From an uncultured Acinetobacter sp. (GTDB taxonomy: Bacteria > Cyanobacteriota > Vampirovibrionia > Gastranaerophilales > Gastranaerophilaceae): a stretch of 13,206 nt of DNA. Each line of letters opens with the position of its first letter. The stretch's first letter is position 1. Made by a program: the position numbers and the translations under genes. This document shows positions 6,303 to 12,905 of the stretch, one piece after another. Under the pieces are notes generated by a model. It ran no database searches and was not told where the DNA came from. It saw only the letters and a list, made by a program, of their open reading frames with translations. The DNA is taken from NCBI GenBank assembly GCA_946623365.1, contig CAMORE010000051.1, forward strand, positions 1 to 13,206, given 5' to 3'.

Positions 6303-7142
6303 TTAAAATACCTCTTGTTCTAACTCTTTTATTGCAAGCTCATATTGTTCATCATTAGGTGCTTTACCATGCCAGCCTGCTTGATTTTCCATAAAGGAAA
6401 CGCCTTTGCCTTTAATAGTATTTGCAATGATTGCGCAAGGTTTTGTCGACTTCTTTGCTTGATTATACGAATCATAAATTTGGTTGTAATCATGACCGTT
6501 AATTTCAATAACATCCCAGTTAAAAGCTTTCAATTTGTCGTGAAGATTGTCTAATCCCATAACTTTTTCAGTGTTACCGTCAATTTGCAGATAATTTCTA
6601 TCAATAAATACAATTAAATTATCCAATTGTCTGTGAGATGCTTGCATAAATGCTTCCCAACAGGAACCTTCTTGAAGTTCGCCGTCACCTGCAAGTACAA
6701 CAACGTGTGCATCATTATTATCAAGCTTTAGTCCCATTGCAATCCCGCATGCAATGGATATACCTTGACCTAATGAGCCTGTAGAAGTTTCTATCCCCGG
6801 CAATGTCCCCTTCGAGGGATGACCTTGAAGATTAGAACCAAATTTTCTGAATTTTTTTAAATCTTCTTTATCAAAGAATCCGCATTGTGCTAAAACAGAA
6901 TAAAAAAGTGGTGACGCATGTCCTTTTGATAATATAAATCTGTCACGTTTGTCAAACTCTTCTGATTTATCCCATTCGGAAGGAATATTTAAACACTTAA
7001 AATAAAGAACATTCAGTATATCGGCTGCTGATAAAGAACCTCCCGGATGACCCGATTTTGCGGAATGTACCATTGATATAATGTTTCTTCTTGTTTCATT
7101 TGAAGATTTTCTGAGTTCTTTTAGTTCGTTGTCTGTTAACAT
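6303..7142 (-). CDS. Transketolase, N-terminal (TPP-binding) subunit
   Basis: The product has 279 residues, the size of the N-terminal half of a split transketolase. It holds the first thiamine-diphosphate domain: AKSGHPGGSLS (28-38), LSKGHASP (71-78), GHPSKGTLPGIETSTGSLGQG (107-127) and the GDG...N motif (GDG 152-154, Asn183) that binds Mg and the diphosphate. It needs a separate C-terminal subunit carrying the pyrimidine-binding and C-terminal domains. In split systems that gene usually follows directly; here the next gene encodes a 65-residue Cys protein and then rfbA faces it, so the partner must be elsewhere. The complex moves two-carbon units between sugar phosphates in the pentose phosphate pathway. 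The ATG is two bases after the glycosyltransferase stop, so it is in one operon with it. Confidence 0.93.
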   Translation of the reverse strand: MLTDNELKELRKSSNETRRNIISMVHSAKSGHPGGSLSAADILNVLYFKCLNIPSEWDKSEEFDKRDRFILSKGHASPLFYSVLAQCGFFDKEDLKKFRKFGSNLQGHPSKGTLPGIETSTGSLGQGISIACGIAMGLKLDNNDAHVVVLAGDGELQEGSCWEAFMQASHRQLDNLIVFIDRNYLQIDGNTEKVMGLDNLHDKLKAFNWDVIEINGHDYNQIYDSYNQAKKSTKPCAIIANTIKGKGVSFMENQAGWHGKAPNDEQYELAIKELEQEVF

Positions 7143-7144
7143 TC

Positions 7145-7861
7145 TTATTTCCCTCTATATGTGATAACTTTTAATAAAAATAACGGTAAGGTTGGAAATA
7201 TTCTCTTAAATCTCTCCGGTTGTGAAATTGTCCTGTAAAGCCATTCCAGTCCTAATTTTTGGAATATTTTCGGAGCTCTTTTTACTGCTCCTGACCAAAC
7301 ATCCAAACTCCCGCCTATACCAATCATTAAACAAGGGTGAAGAATTTTCTTTGCATTGTATATAAAAAATTCTTGTTTTGGTGAACCAAGTGCAGCCAGA
7401 ATTAATTTGGCACCTGATTGATTCAGTTTTTCATATATTTCATCATTATTATCAAAATAACCGTTATGATAATATGCAATATTCAGGTTTGGAATAGTGT
7501 TTTGTAGGTTTTGGACAGCTTTTGTTATCACTTCTTCTTTTGAGCCGACAATAGCTACCGGATATGACTTCTTCGCACACTCTTCCAATAATCTTTTCGC
7601 AAAATCTACTCCGGGTATTCTTTGTGCGTTTATTCCTTTTAACATTAACGCAATTTTAATTCCTACACCGTCAGGTATTACCAACTCAGCCTCATGCAGT
7701 ATCTGTGTAAAACTTTCATTTATATTTGATTCATTATACATTTCAGGATTTATAGTTACCACTTGAGAAACTTTATCTGAAGCAATAAGGTCCATCCCAA
7801 TATTAACTCCCTCTTCAAATGTACAATTATTAATTTGTATTCCCATTAGCTCAACTGTCAT
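7145..7861 (-). CDS. WecG/TagA/CpsF family glycosyltransferase
   Basis: From the ATG at 7861 the product has 238 residues, the size of the family (about 240-250). Members transfer an N-acetylmannosamine-type sugar to an undecaprenyl-linked acceptor in teichoic acid, enterobacterial common antigen or capsule assembly at the inner membrane face. Visible motifs are VTINPE (35-40), the catalytic-region PDGVGI (63-68), ALGSPKQE (157-164), and AVKRAPKIFQKLGLEWLYR with QPERFKR near the end. Exact donor and acceptor cannot be told. In this frame a GTG at 7885 lies between the -35 and -10 boxes and is excluded. There is no Shine-Dalgarno before ATG 7861; TATAAT ends six bases upstream, so the message may start at the ATG. 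It is the first gene of a three-gene operon with transketolase and the 65-residue protein. Confidence 0.9.
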   Translation of the reverse strand: MTVELMGIQINNCTFEEGVNIGMDLIASDKVSQVVTINPEMYNESNINESFTQILHEAELVIPDGVGIKIALMLKGINAQRIPGVDFAKRLLEECAKKSYPVAIVGSKEEVITKAVQNLQNTIPNLNIAYYHNGYFDNNDEIYEKLNQSGAKLILAALGSPKQEFFIYNAKKILHPCLMIGIGGSLDVWSGAVKRAPKIFQKLGLEWLYRTISQPERFKRIFPTLPLFLLKVITYRGK

Positions 7862-7867
7862 AAATAT

Positions 7868-7896
7868 ATTATATATATAGTTCACAAAAATTACAA
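7868..7896 (-). promoter_or_regulatory. Promoter of the glycosyltransferase-transketolase operon
   Basis: TTGTAA (7891-7896), a 17-base spacer and a perfect TATAAT (7868-7873) on the minus strand, then six bases to the ATG at 7861. The predicted transcription start coincides with the start codon. Confidence 0.65.
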
Positions 7897-7900
7897 TTAC

Positions 7901-7929
7901 TTGAAAATTTTTATAATCTATTCTAAAAT
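7901..7929 (+). promoter_or_regulatory. Promoter of the secreted Ala/Lys-rich protein gene
   Basis: TTGAAA (7901-7906), a 17-base spacer and TAAAAT (7924-7929). Predicted start is near 7936, followed by AAGGAG at 7944-7949, six bases before the ATG. It is back-to-back with the operon promoter at 7868-7896. Confidence 0.65.
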
Positions 7930-7955
7930 TTTGTTAAATAAGAAAGGAGAAAACA

Positions 7956-8294
7956 ATGAAAAAGTTATTAACAGTATTAGCATTAGTTACATTTACAGGT
8001 TCTGTATTTGCTGCAAACGGTTTTACCAAGTTTACAAATTCTCTTAATTCAGGGTTGAATAAAGTTACCAAAGCTGAACAAAATTTGAATAATAAAATAG
8101 ATAAAGCTCAAGCTGACAGAGCAAAAGCAAAAGCAGAAGCTCAAGCAAAGGCAGAAGCTCAAAGAAAAGCTGCTGAAGCAAGAAAAGCAGAAGCACAAGC
8201 AAAATATGATGCTCAAAAGAAAGCTGCTCAAGATACAAAAAAAGCTGTAGATAATGAAGTTTCATTCTGGAAAAGCTTATTTAGCAGAAAATAA
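7956..8294 (+). CDS. Small secreted Ala/Lys/Glu-rich helical protein
   Basis: The product has 112 residues. Residues 1-19 are a signal peptide (MKKLLTVLALVTFTGSVFA), cleaved before Ala20. Residues 20-50 are polar with Asn-Ser-Leu turns. Residues about 50-98 are a single Ala/Lys/Gln/Glu helix with imperfect repeats such as KAEAQAKAEAQRKAAEARKA, resembling the TolA central helix in composition only. The end is aromatic and basic (FWKSLFSRK). There is no lipobox. It probably sits in the periplasm or is exported; function is unknown. It is a single-gene unit with its own promoter, a strong AAGGAG site and a strong terminator. The composition bias makes antisense frames appear open, but those are artefacts. 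Confidence 0.85.
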   Translation: MKKLLTVLALVTFTGSVFAANGFTKFTNSLNSGLNKVTKAEQNLNNKIDKAQADRAKAKAEAQAKAEAQRKAAEARKAEAQAKYDAQKKAAQDTKKAVDNEVSFWKSLFSRK

Positions 8295-8309
8295 GATTAA
8301 TTGCAGTTT

Positions 8310-8354
8310 AAAAAAAAGAACAAAATAGCGATTAACTATTTTGTTCTTTTTTTT
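8310..8354. terminator. Bidirectional intrinsic terminator between convergent genes
   Basis: A perfect 19-bp stem (8310-8328 with 8336-8354) with a seven-base loop. The core is AAGAACAAAATAG/CTATTTTGTTCTT, with A and T runs on opposite ends. It serves the secreted-protein gene on the plus strand and the activator gene ending at 8380 on the minus strand. Confidence 0.9.
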
Positions 8355-8379
8355 TTATTACTTTTTTCTGATTTGAGTT

Positions 8380-9384
8380 TTATCCTATATCCCATCTTCC
8401 GCATGTTCCGCCCCAACGAGCAATGATATTTCCTTTAATATCACCTATCTTTTGAACATGTCCAATCGGTTCAGAGCCCTCTAAAATTGTTATAACTTCA
8501 CAATTATTGGAACATCCTGTGCATTGACAAGTAACGGATTGGAAATTCATATTACCGACTTCCCATCCTTTAAATTTCGTCGGAGATTCGTTATACTGAT
8601 GATTTTCCATTGCTAACAATGCAGCACCTATTGCACCCATTGTTTGGTGATGATCAGGCACAATAACTTTTGCATTTAAAGCTTCTTCAAAAGCTTTTAC
8701 CATGCCTGTGTTGGAAGCTACCCCGCCTTGGAAAGAAAATATCGGCAGTAGTTCTTTTCCTAATGCCAAGTTACTTAAATAATTTCTTACTAAAGCCTGA
8801 CAAAGACCATATAATAAGTCTTCGACAGGGTATCCTAATTGTTGTTTATGTATTAAGTCCGATTCGGCAAAGACACCGCATCTTCCTGCAATTCTTGCAG
8901 GATTTTCGGAACGAAGCGCTGTTTCTCCGAATTTCTCTATCGGAACATTTAATCTTTGCGCCTGATGATCCAAAAAGCTTCCGGTACCTGCTGCACAAAC
9001 CGTATTCATTGCAAAATCTGTTACGATACCATCTCTTAAAATAATAATTTTACTGTCTTGTCCGCCTATTTCTAATATTGTTTGAACTCCAGGAATATTA
9101 GTGCTGGCTGCTACAGCGTGCGCTGTAATTTCATTTTTTACAACATCTGCACCAACAAGAGCACCCGCAAGATTCCTTCCGGAGCCTGTTGTTCCGACTC
9201 CTTGTACGTTATATTCACAAAGAGCTTGGTTTATTATATGCCTGAGACCGTCTTGTACTGCGTCAACAGGCTTTCCTGCTGTTTTTAACATATATGAATC
9301 AATATACTTGCCTTTTTCATCTATCAAGGCTAATTTTGTTGTTACCGATCCTACATCAATACCTAAATATACATCTAAACTCAT
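8380..9384 (-). CDS. BadF/BcrA/HgdC-family ATPase, 2-hydroxyacyl-CoA dehydratase activator-like
   Basis: The product has 334 residues. It is an ASKHA-fold ATPase: phosphate-binding LGIDVGSVTTK (7-17), GTTGSGR (64-70), EIGGQDSK (105-112), and a late GGVASN/MGAIGAALLA region. Cys130 (NTVCAAGTGSF) and Cys169 (GRCGVFAESD) match the two Cys of each subunit that bind the bridging 4Fe-4S cluster of HgdC dimers. By family, it passes one electron with ATP hydrolysis to a radical dehydratase or benzoyl-CoA-type reductase. Classical activators end near residue 260; this one carries about 70 extra residues with Cys286, 288, 291, 295 and a GGTCGRWD motif (Cys328), as in the larger activase-related proteins. 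No dehydratase subunits lie in the window. AGGAAGG sits about nine bases before the ATG, and TATAAT at 9408-9413 marks the promoter. Confidence 0.92.
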   Translation of the reverse strand: MSLDVYLGIDVGSVTTKLALIDEKGKYIDSYMLKTAGKPVDAVQDGLRHIINQALCEYNVQGVGTTGSGRNLAGALVGADVVKNEITAHAVAASTNIPGVQTILEIGGQDSKIIILRDGIVTDFAMNTVCAAGTGSFLDHQAQRLNVPIEKFGETALRSENPARIAGRCGVFAESDLIHKQQLGYPVEDLLYGLCQALVRNYLSNLALGKELLPIFSFQGGVASNTGMVKAFEEALNAKVIVPDHHQTMGAIGAALLAMENHQYNESPTKFKGWEVGNMNFQSVTCQCTGCSNNCEVITILEGSEPIGHVQKIGDIKGNIIARWGGTCGRWDIG

Positions 9385-9407
9385 ATCTTTTACCTTCCTC
9401 TAATTAA

Positions 9408-9447
9408 ATTATAACATGAATAAAATGTTATCTATGTAAAAGATAAC
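9408..9447 (-). promoter_or_regulatory. Activator-gene promoter with operator-like inverted repeat
   Basis: TATAAT on the minus strand (9408-9413) has no good -35 hexamer. In that place lies a perfect 7-base inverted repeat, GTTATCT (9427-9433) and AGATAAC (9441-9447), with a seven-base gap. This suggests a dimeric regulator binding over the -35 region, possibly an activator. The divergent dehydrogenase gene begins at 9540. Confidence 0.4.
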
Positions 9448-9539
9448 CTGAGCGGTTAAAAATATTAATATCTTATTGACTAATATTAAAAATCTTGACA
9501 AGTGTAATAATTATGATGATTGTATTTTAGAGGTTTTTT

Positions 9540-10538
9540 ATGAATATTTTATTTTTCGACTTGAGAGAATCAGAAAAACAATTTTTTAAAAATAACCAAT
9601 TTTGTGATTTTAATATCGTATTCAAGGAAGAATCCTTGACCGAGAAAACAAGATTATCAGATGAGGAATATGAAAATACTTGTATTTTGTGTGTGTACAG
9701 ATCATCAATTCTTACAGAAAATGTTTTAAAAAAATTTAAGAATCTGAGAATGATAGCAACTCGTTCTCATGGATTTACTCATATTAATTTGGATTATTGT
9801 ATAAAAAACAGAATTAATGTATTAAATGTTGAACAATATGGAGAAGATGCAGTTGCAGAGTTTGCACTCGGCGTAATTATTGATTTAACAAGAAAAATAA
9901 AAACATCAATGTTTGATATAAGAGAACATAAGATTAATCCTAAAAATTATGAAGGCGAGTTGCTTAATAAAAAAACAATCGGCATAATAGGCTGCGGAAA
10001 AGTAGGGATAAAACTTGCAGAGATTGCAAATTTTTTTGATATGAAAGTTCTTGTATCTTCATATAAAGAAGCTCCGCAATTTAAAACTTTTTGTAATGTG
10101 GTTCCGTTTGATAAATTATTAAAAGAATCAGATATAATATACTTGCATATGCCGTTTACTACCGAAAATTATCAGATTATAGGCGAAAATGAGTTAAATC
10201 TGATGAAAAAAGGAGTTTATATTGTTAATACATCCAGTGTAGAACTTATTGATTTACAAGCTTTATATAACCATTTAATGAGCGGACACGTCAGCGGAGC
10301 AGGACTTGATATCTTAGAAAGTGATTATGTTAAAGGCAAGTCAAAAGATCTCGGCAATGAGACCATGAGTACAAAATACAATTATAAACTTACCGAAAAG
10401 CTTCTGGATATGAAAAATGTCCTTATAACTCCTCATCTGGCGTACAATACTGTAGAATATATTGATTATGTACTTGAATCAACTTTTAACAATATAAGAG
10501 ATAATATAAAAGGTATTTATACTCACAGAGTTTGTTAG
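9540..10538 (+). CDS. D-2-hydroxyacid dehydrogenase-like protein lacking the catalytic arginine
   Basis: The product has 332 residues, the length of D-lactate dehydrogenases. The NAD fold shows IGIIGCGKVGIKLA (147-160, GxGxxG), then HMPFTTEN, and the substrate domain has RSHGFTHINLD (75-85). Catalytic His299 (TPHLAYNT) and Glu260 (GLDILE) are present. The third family residue, the Arg of NTxRGxLxD that grips the carboxylate, is replaced: the segment reads NTSSVELID, with Ser233 and Val234 in place of Arg-Gly. The enzyme may be inactive, act on another substrate, or serve as a sensor. AGAGG lies six bases before the ATG. The stop overlaps the convergent C_GCAxxG gene by four bases. The activator gene diverges on the other side, so a 2-hydroxyacid link is conceivable but not shown. 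Confidence 0.88.
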   Translation: MNILFFDLRESEKQFFKNNQFCDFNIVFKEESLTEKTRLSDEEYENTCILCVYRSSILTENVLKKFKNLRMIATRSHGFTHINLDYCIKNRINVLNVEQYGEDAVAEFALGVIIDLTRKIKTSMFDIREHKINPKNYEGELLNKKTIGIIGCGKVGIKLAEIANFFDMKVLVSSYKEAPQFKTFCNVVPFDKLLKESDIIYLHMPFTTENYQIIGENELNLMKKGVYIVNTSSVELIDLQALYNHLMSGHVSGAGLDILESDYVKGKSKDLGNETMSTKYNYKLTEKLLDMKNVLITPHLAYNTVEYIDYVLESTFNNIRDNIKGIYTHRVC

Positions 10539-10987
10539 CTTGTTATTTTGTTTGTTTCAAGCATGTATTTTTCAAGTATTTCAACAGAATCACCAACAAG
10601 CTCAATGCAAGGTCTTTTTTTATAATATGTTTCTGTTCTTTCACTCGGTATTGGTGAGGTTGAACTTTCTATTCCTTGTAACAGCTCTCTGCAAATAATG
10701 CTTCCGTTTTTTTCTTTAAATCTTCTTGCTAATTCTTGTACTATTTTATACTGTTCAGCTTTATTGTTGTCGGTAGTTGAATATGCAAGTCCTGCAGCCA
10801 TAAACATTCCGCTTACGGTTCCGCAGACTTCTCTCATTCTTCCCATACCGCCGCCGAATGAGGATGCAATTTTCATTGCTGTTTCAAAATCTAAGCCCAA
10901 TTCCTCGCAAAACACTCCTAATACAGCTTGAGAGCAGTTATAACCTTGTTTAAACAGTTCTTTTGCTTTTTCTGATTTTATACTCAT
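10535..10987 (-). CDS. C_GCAxxG_C_C family redox-type protein
   Basis: The product has 150 residues. It matches the C_GCAxxG_C_C family: YNCSQAVL (16-23, Cys18), SSFGGGMGRM (42-51), EVCGTVSG (53-60, Cys55), then Cys99 (IICRELL) and Cys127 (RPCIELV). The Ala of the signature is Thr here. Members are small, often found in anaerobes, and presumed to bind metal or do thiol redox chemistry; no defined reaction is known to me. It is the last gene of a three-gene minus-strand operon after the SnoaL-like and PPC/DUF296 genes. GAGG sits five bases before the ATG, and the ATG is ten bases past the upstream stop. Its own stop codon shares bases with that of the dehydrogenase gene. Confidence 0.92.
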   Translation of the reverse strand: MSIKSEKAKELFKQGYNCSQAVLGVFCEELGLDFETAMKIASSFGGGMGRMREVCGTVSGMFMAAGLAYSTTDNNKAEQYKIVQELARRFKEKNGSIICRELLQGIESSTSPIPSERTETYYKKRPCIELVGDSVEILEKYMLETNKITS

Positions 10988-10997
10988 AATTACCTCA

Positions 10998-11435
10998 TTA
11001 TTTTAAATTCCAAATATCAATTCCTGTTAAAGGATCCTTTTTTCTTCTTATAACTCCGTTTTGAACCAGATTAATAGTTATTTCTCCTGTATAGGATATA
11101 ACTGCCCTTGTCAAATGTCCGCCCAAAAACTTTTGTTCATTATTTTCCAGATATGAAAACATTGCGTGAGTATGTTCATATATGTTATCTTTGTCATCTG
11201 CTGAGATATTCCCGTTTAATGAAATCATTTCTAACAGTCCTGTTTTATTATGAGGCATAAATTCCTGTTTATCAGGAATATATGTTGAAACCGTAACATC
11301 TCCGCATCCGCCTATACCTGAATAAGTTGCGGATAAAATGTGTTCTCTTTTACATATATCTAAAATCCCCGATATGACTTCATCTCCCCTATCAAATCTT
11401 ACATATAGAGCGTTACCGTACTTATTGTAATCCAT
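10998..11435 (-). CDS. PPC/DUF296 domain protein
   Basis: The product has 145 residues and consists of one PPC (plants and prokaryotes conserved) domain. Visible marks are YSGIGGCGDVTVS (38-50), the metal-binding-type EHTHAMFSYLEN (His88, His90), and FLGGHLTRAVI (His107) leading into the C-terminal strands. Bacterial single-domain members form trimers and are sometimes called DNA-binding because plant relatives carry an AT-hook; there is no AT-hook here, so DNA binding is not supported. Function is unknown. It is the middle gene of the minus operon; the ATG is four bases after the SnoaL-like stop, and the nearest AGGAG is about twelve bases upstream, within the end of that gene. Confidence 0.92.
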   Translation of the reverse strand: MDYNKYGNALYVRFDRGDEVISGILDICKREHILSATYSGIGGCGDVTVSTYIPDKQEFMPHNKTGLLEMISLNGNISADDKDNIYEHTHAMFSYLENNEQKFLGGHLTRAVISYTGEITINLVQNGVIRRKKDPLTGIDIWNLK

Positions 11436-11439
11436 CCGT

Positions 11440-11856
11440 CTACATTGCTCCTATACCACGCAATATGCCAATCATTCCTTCTGCGGCGATGTCATTTATA
11501 ACTTTTCCGTCTTTATTAAAATAGTAAAAATTCATTACACAAACAGATATTTTTTTACCGCTTGGCTTAATTCCCATAAATTCTCCATCATGCGTCCCTG
11601 TTAGTTCCCATTTGACAGCAACTTTATCATCACCGGCAATTATATCTTTTATTTTCCATTTAACATCAGAAAAACCGCTTCTCATCCAGTGAACGACAGA
11701 TAAATAACCTTTACCGCCGTATAACGGTTCCGGACTTGCGGGGGTAAAAAATGGAGCATCAGATGCAACAAGCTCTTCAGCCAGTTTTTCATCCGCTGTA
11801 TTTATCATTGTTTCAAACTTTTGCATTAACTGAATGTTCTTTTCTCTCTGTTCCAT
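11440..11856 (-). CDS. SnoaL/NTF2-like family protein
   Basis: From the ATG at 11856 the product has 138 residues, a single SnoaL-like (NTF2 cone-fold) domain. It begins with an amphipathic helix (MEQREKNIQLMQKFETMINT), then DAPFFTPASPEP, GGKGYLSVVHWMRSGFSDVKW, a WELTGTHDGEFMGIKPSGKKI stretch and a C-terminal strand. Members include polyketide cyclases and many uncharacterised enzymes, so no substrate is assigned. Start choice: an ATG four codons earlier (11868) has no Shine-Dalgarno, while the one at 11856 follows GGAAGG at four bases. The strongest site upstream (AAAGGAG, 11888-11894) points to an out-of-frame ATG at 11881. It is the first gene of a minus operon with PPC/DUF296 and C_GCAxxG. 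Confidence 0.87.
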   Translation of the reverse strand: MEQREKNIQLMQKFETMINTADEKLAEELVASDAPFFTPASPEPLYGGKGYLSVVHWMRSGFSDVKWKIKDIIAGDDKVAVKWELTGTHDGEFMGIKPSGKKISVCVMNFYYFNKDGKVINDIAAEGMIGILRGIGAM

Positions 11857-11881
11857 ATAACCTTCCATAAATAATAACCAT
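11813..11881 (-). other. Overlapping out-of-frame leader ORF of 22 codons
   Basis: AAAGGAG (11888-11894) is six bases from an ATG at 11879-11881. The frame runs 22 codons to a TGA, overlapping the start of the SnoaL-like gene in another frame. Its encoded peptide (starting MVIIYGRLYGTE) has no recognisable features. It could be a translated leader that couples to or represses the downstream start, or a chance pairing. Confidence 0.3.
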
Positions 11882-12012
11882 AAATAACTCCTTTGTACAT
11901 CATACCATAAATCTAAAACCTAAAAATTGAAGGACTTGTAATAAAACTTAATAATGTTAAGCATTCCAGAAAAATCTTTACAATTGGCTCAAACTCAGTC
12001 ATAATGCTTTGT

Positions 12013-12042
12013 AGAACAGAATAGAATAGAATAGAATAGAAT
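12013..12042 (+). repeat. AGAAT pentanucleotide microsatellite
   Basis: Five exact AGAAT units (12018-12042) preceded by one AGAAC unit (12013-12017). It ends three bases before the -35-like TTTACC of the EF-hand gene. The rest of the 11882-12122 gap holds no gene. Confidence 0.9.
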
Positions 12043-12045
12043 AAT

Positions 12046-12074
12046 TTTACCCTTTTGAATTAAAGTTTTATAAA
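12046..12074 (+). promoter_or_regulatory. Candidate promoter of the EF-hand gene
   Basis: TTTACC (12046-12051), a 17-base spacer and TATAAA (12069-12074). Predicted start is near 12081, followed by AAGGAGG at 12111-12117 before the ATG at 12123. The AGAAT tract lies directly upstream. Confidence 0.45.
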
Positions 12075-12122
12075 AATCTGCCGATATCAATAATGTTAAT
12101 AAATAAAATAAAGGAGGCAGAA

Positions 12123-12797
12123 ATGGGCAATGATTATAATTTAAACTTGTGGCAGAAAGCTCAAATAGGTTTAAAGGCAGCTTGGAACAGTAATAAATCC
12201 ATAGAAGAATTATTTAACAAAGCTGATACAAACGGTAGCGGAGGTTTAGACGCAGGAGAAGTACAAGCATTGTTAAATTCTTGGAAATTAGGTTCTATTT
12301 TCAATATAGAAGATGTTTTTAATGATAACAATGAAAACGGAACTGTTGGTGTTGATACCGATAAAAGTGGTGAAATCTCTATGGAAGAAGTAATAACATA
12401 TGCTAAAAAAATGGGTTATATTTGGGATAAAGATACCAAATTAATGCAGGCTTTAAAAGATGTAAAAAATGGTATTGGTAGTAAACCTGGTTTTGGTCTA
12501 AATGGAGATAGCACAAGCAATACTGTACAAAATATGCAATCTGCAAGTGCAAATGCAGATAGTGCTAAAAAACAATCAGGAACAAGAATCATGTCTGATG
12601 AAGAAGTAGCGTATACTGTAGATAGAGAACTGGTTGATAAATATTGTCATGGTTATGCGCGAACAGAATCTTTTTCTGATTTTGTGCATTCATATTACAG
12701 AGGTTCTGATTTAACAGATGATGATTTAACAGCCATTATTAAATATTTTAATGAAAATAAAAATAGATATCCTTTACCTCCTAATGCATCTACTTAA
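12123..12797 (+). CDS. Two-EF-hand calcium-binding-type hypothetical protein
   Basis: From the ATG at 12123 the product has 224 residues; the strong AAGGAGG five bases upstream decides this start over an ATG at 12093. Two canonical EF-hand loops are visible: DTNGSGGLDAGE (35-46) and DTDKSGEISMEE (78-89), each with Asp at positions 1 and 3, Gly at 6 and Glu at 12. A degenerate Asn/Asp-rich stretch (NDNNENGTVG) precedes the second. Residues 115-155 are a Gly/Ser/Asn/Ala linker, and the C-terminal 70 residues (MSDEEVAYTVDRELVDKYC...) form a separate helical domain I do not recognise. There is no signal peptide or membrane segment, so it is probably cytoplasmic or exported by a route not visible here. 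It is a single-gene unit; the next terminator is at 12906-12932. Calcium binding follows from the loops; the role is unknown. Confidence 0.88.
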   Translation: MGNDYNLNLWQKAQIGLKAAWNSNKSIEELFNKADTNGSGGLDAGEVQALLNSWKLGSIFNIEDVFNDNNENGTVGVDTDKSGEISMEEVITYAKKMGYIWDKDTKLMQALKDVKNGIGSKPGFGLNGDSTSNTVQNMQSASANADSAKKQSGTRIMSDEEVAYTVDRELVDKYCHGYARTESFSDFVHSYYRGSDLTDDDLTAIIKYFNENKNRYPLPPNAST

Positions 12798-12870
12798 TAA
12801 ATTTACCCCTAAAAATACTTGTCTACTGCAAATTTAAATTGTTCAACAAATTTAATAATGTTAAGTTTGT

Positions 12871-12889
12871 AGGTTGGGTGAAACCCAAC
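12871..12889. repeat. Short GTTGGGT hairpin repeat
   Basis: GTTGGGT (12873-12879), loop GAA, ACCCAAC (12883-12889): a perfect 7-bp stem. This sequence type is scattered in many bacterial genomes. It lies in the 3' region of the EF-hand gene without a T run, so it is not itself a terminator. Confidence 0.6.
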
Positions 12890-12905
12890 AAAAACTAGAT
12901 ATAAT

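Noticed and set aside
8049..8265. Two open frames antisense to the secreted Ala/Lys-rich protein
   Set aside because: They are Leu/Ser/Phe/Cys-rich mirror images of the Ala/Lys/Gln repeat codons, without ribosome sites or promoters.
9082..9403. Plus-strand frames opposite the activator gene
   Set aside because: The minus-strand protein has all family motifs, and these frames overlap it entirely with no supporting signals.
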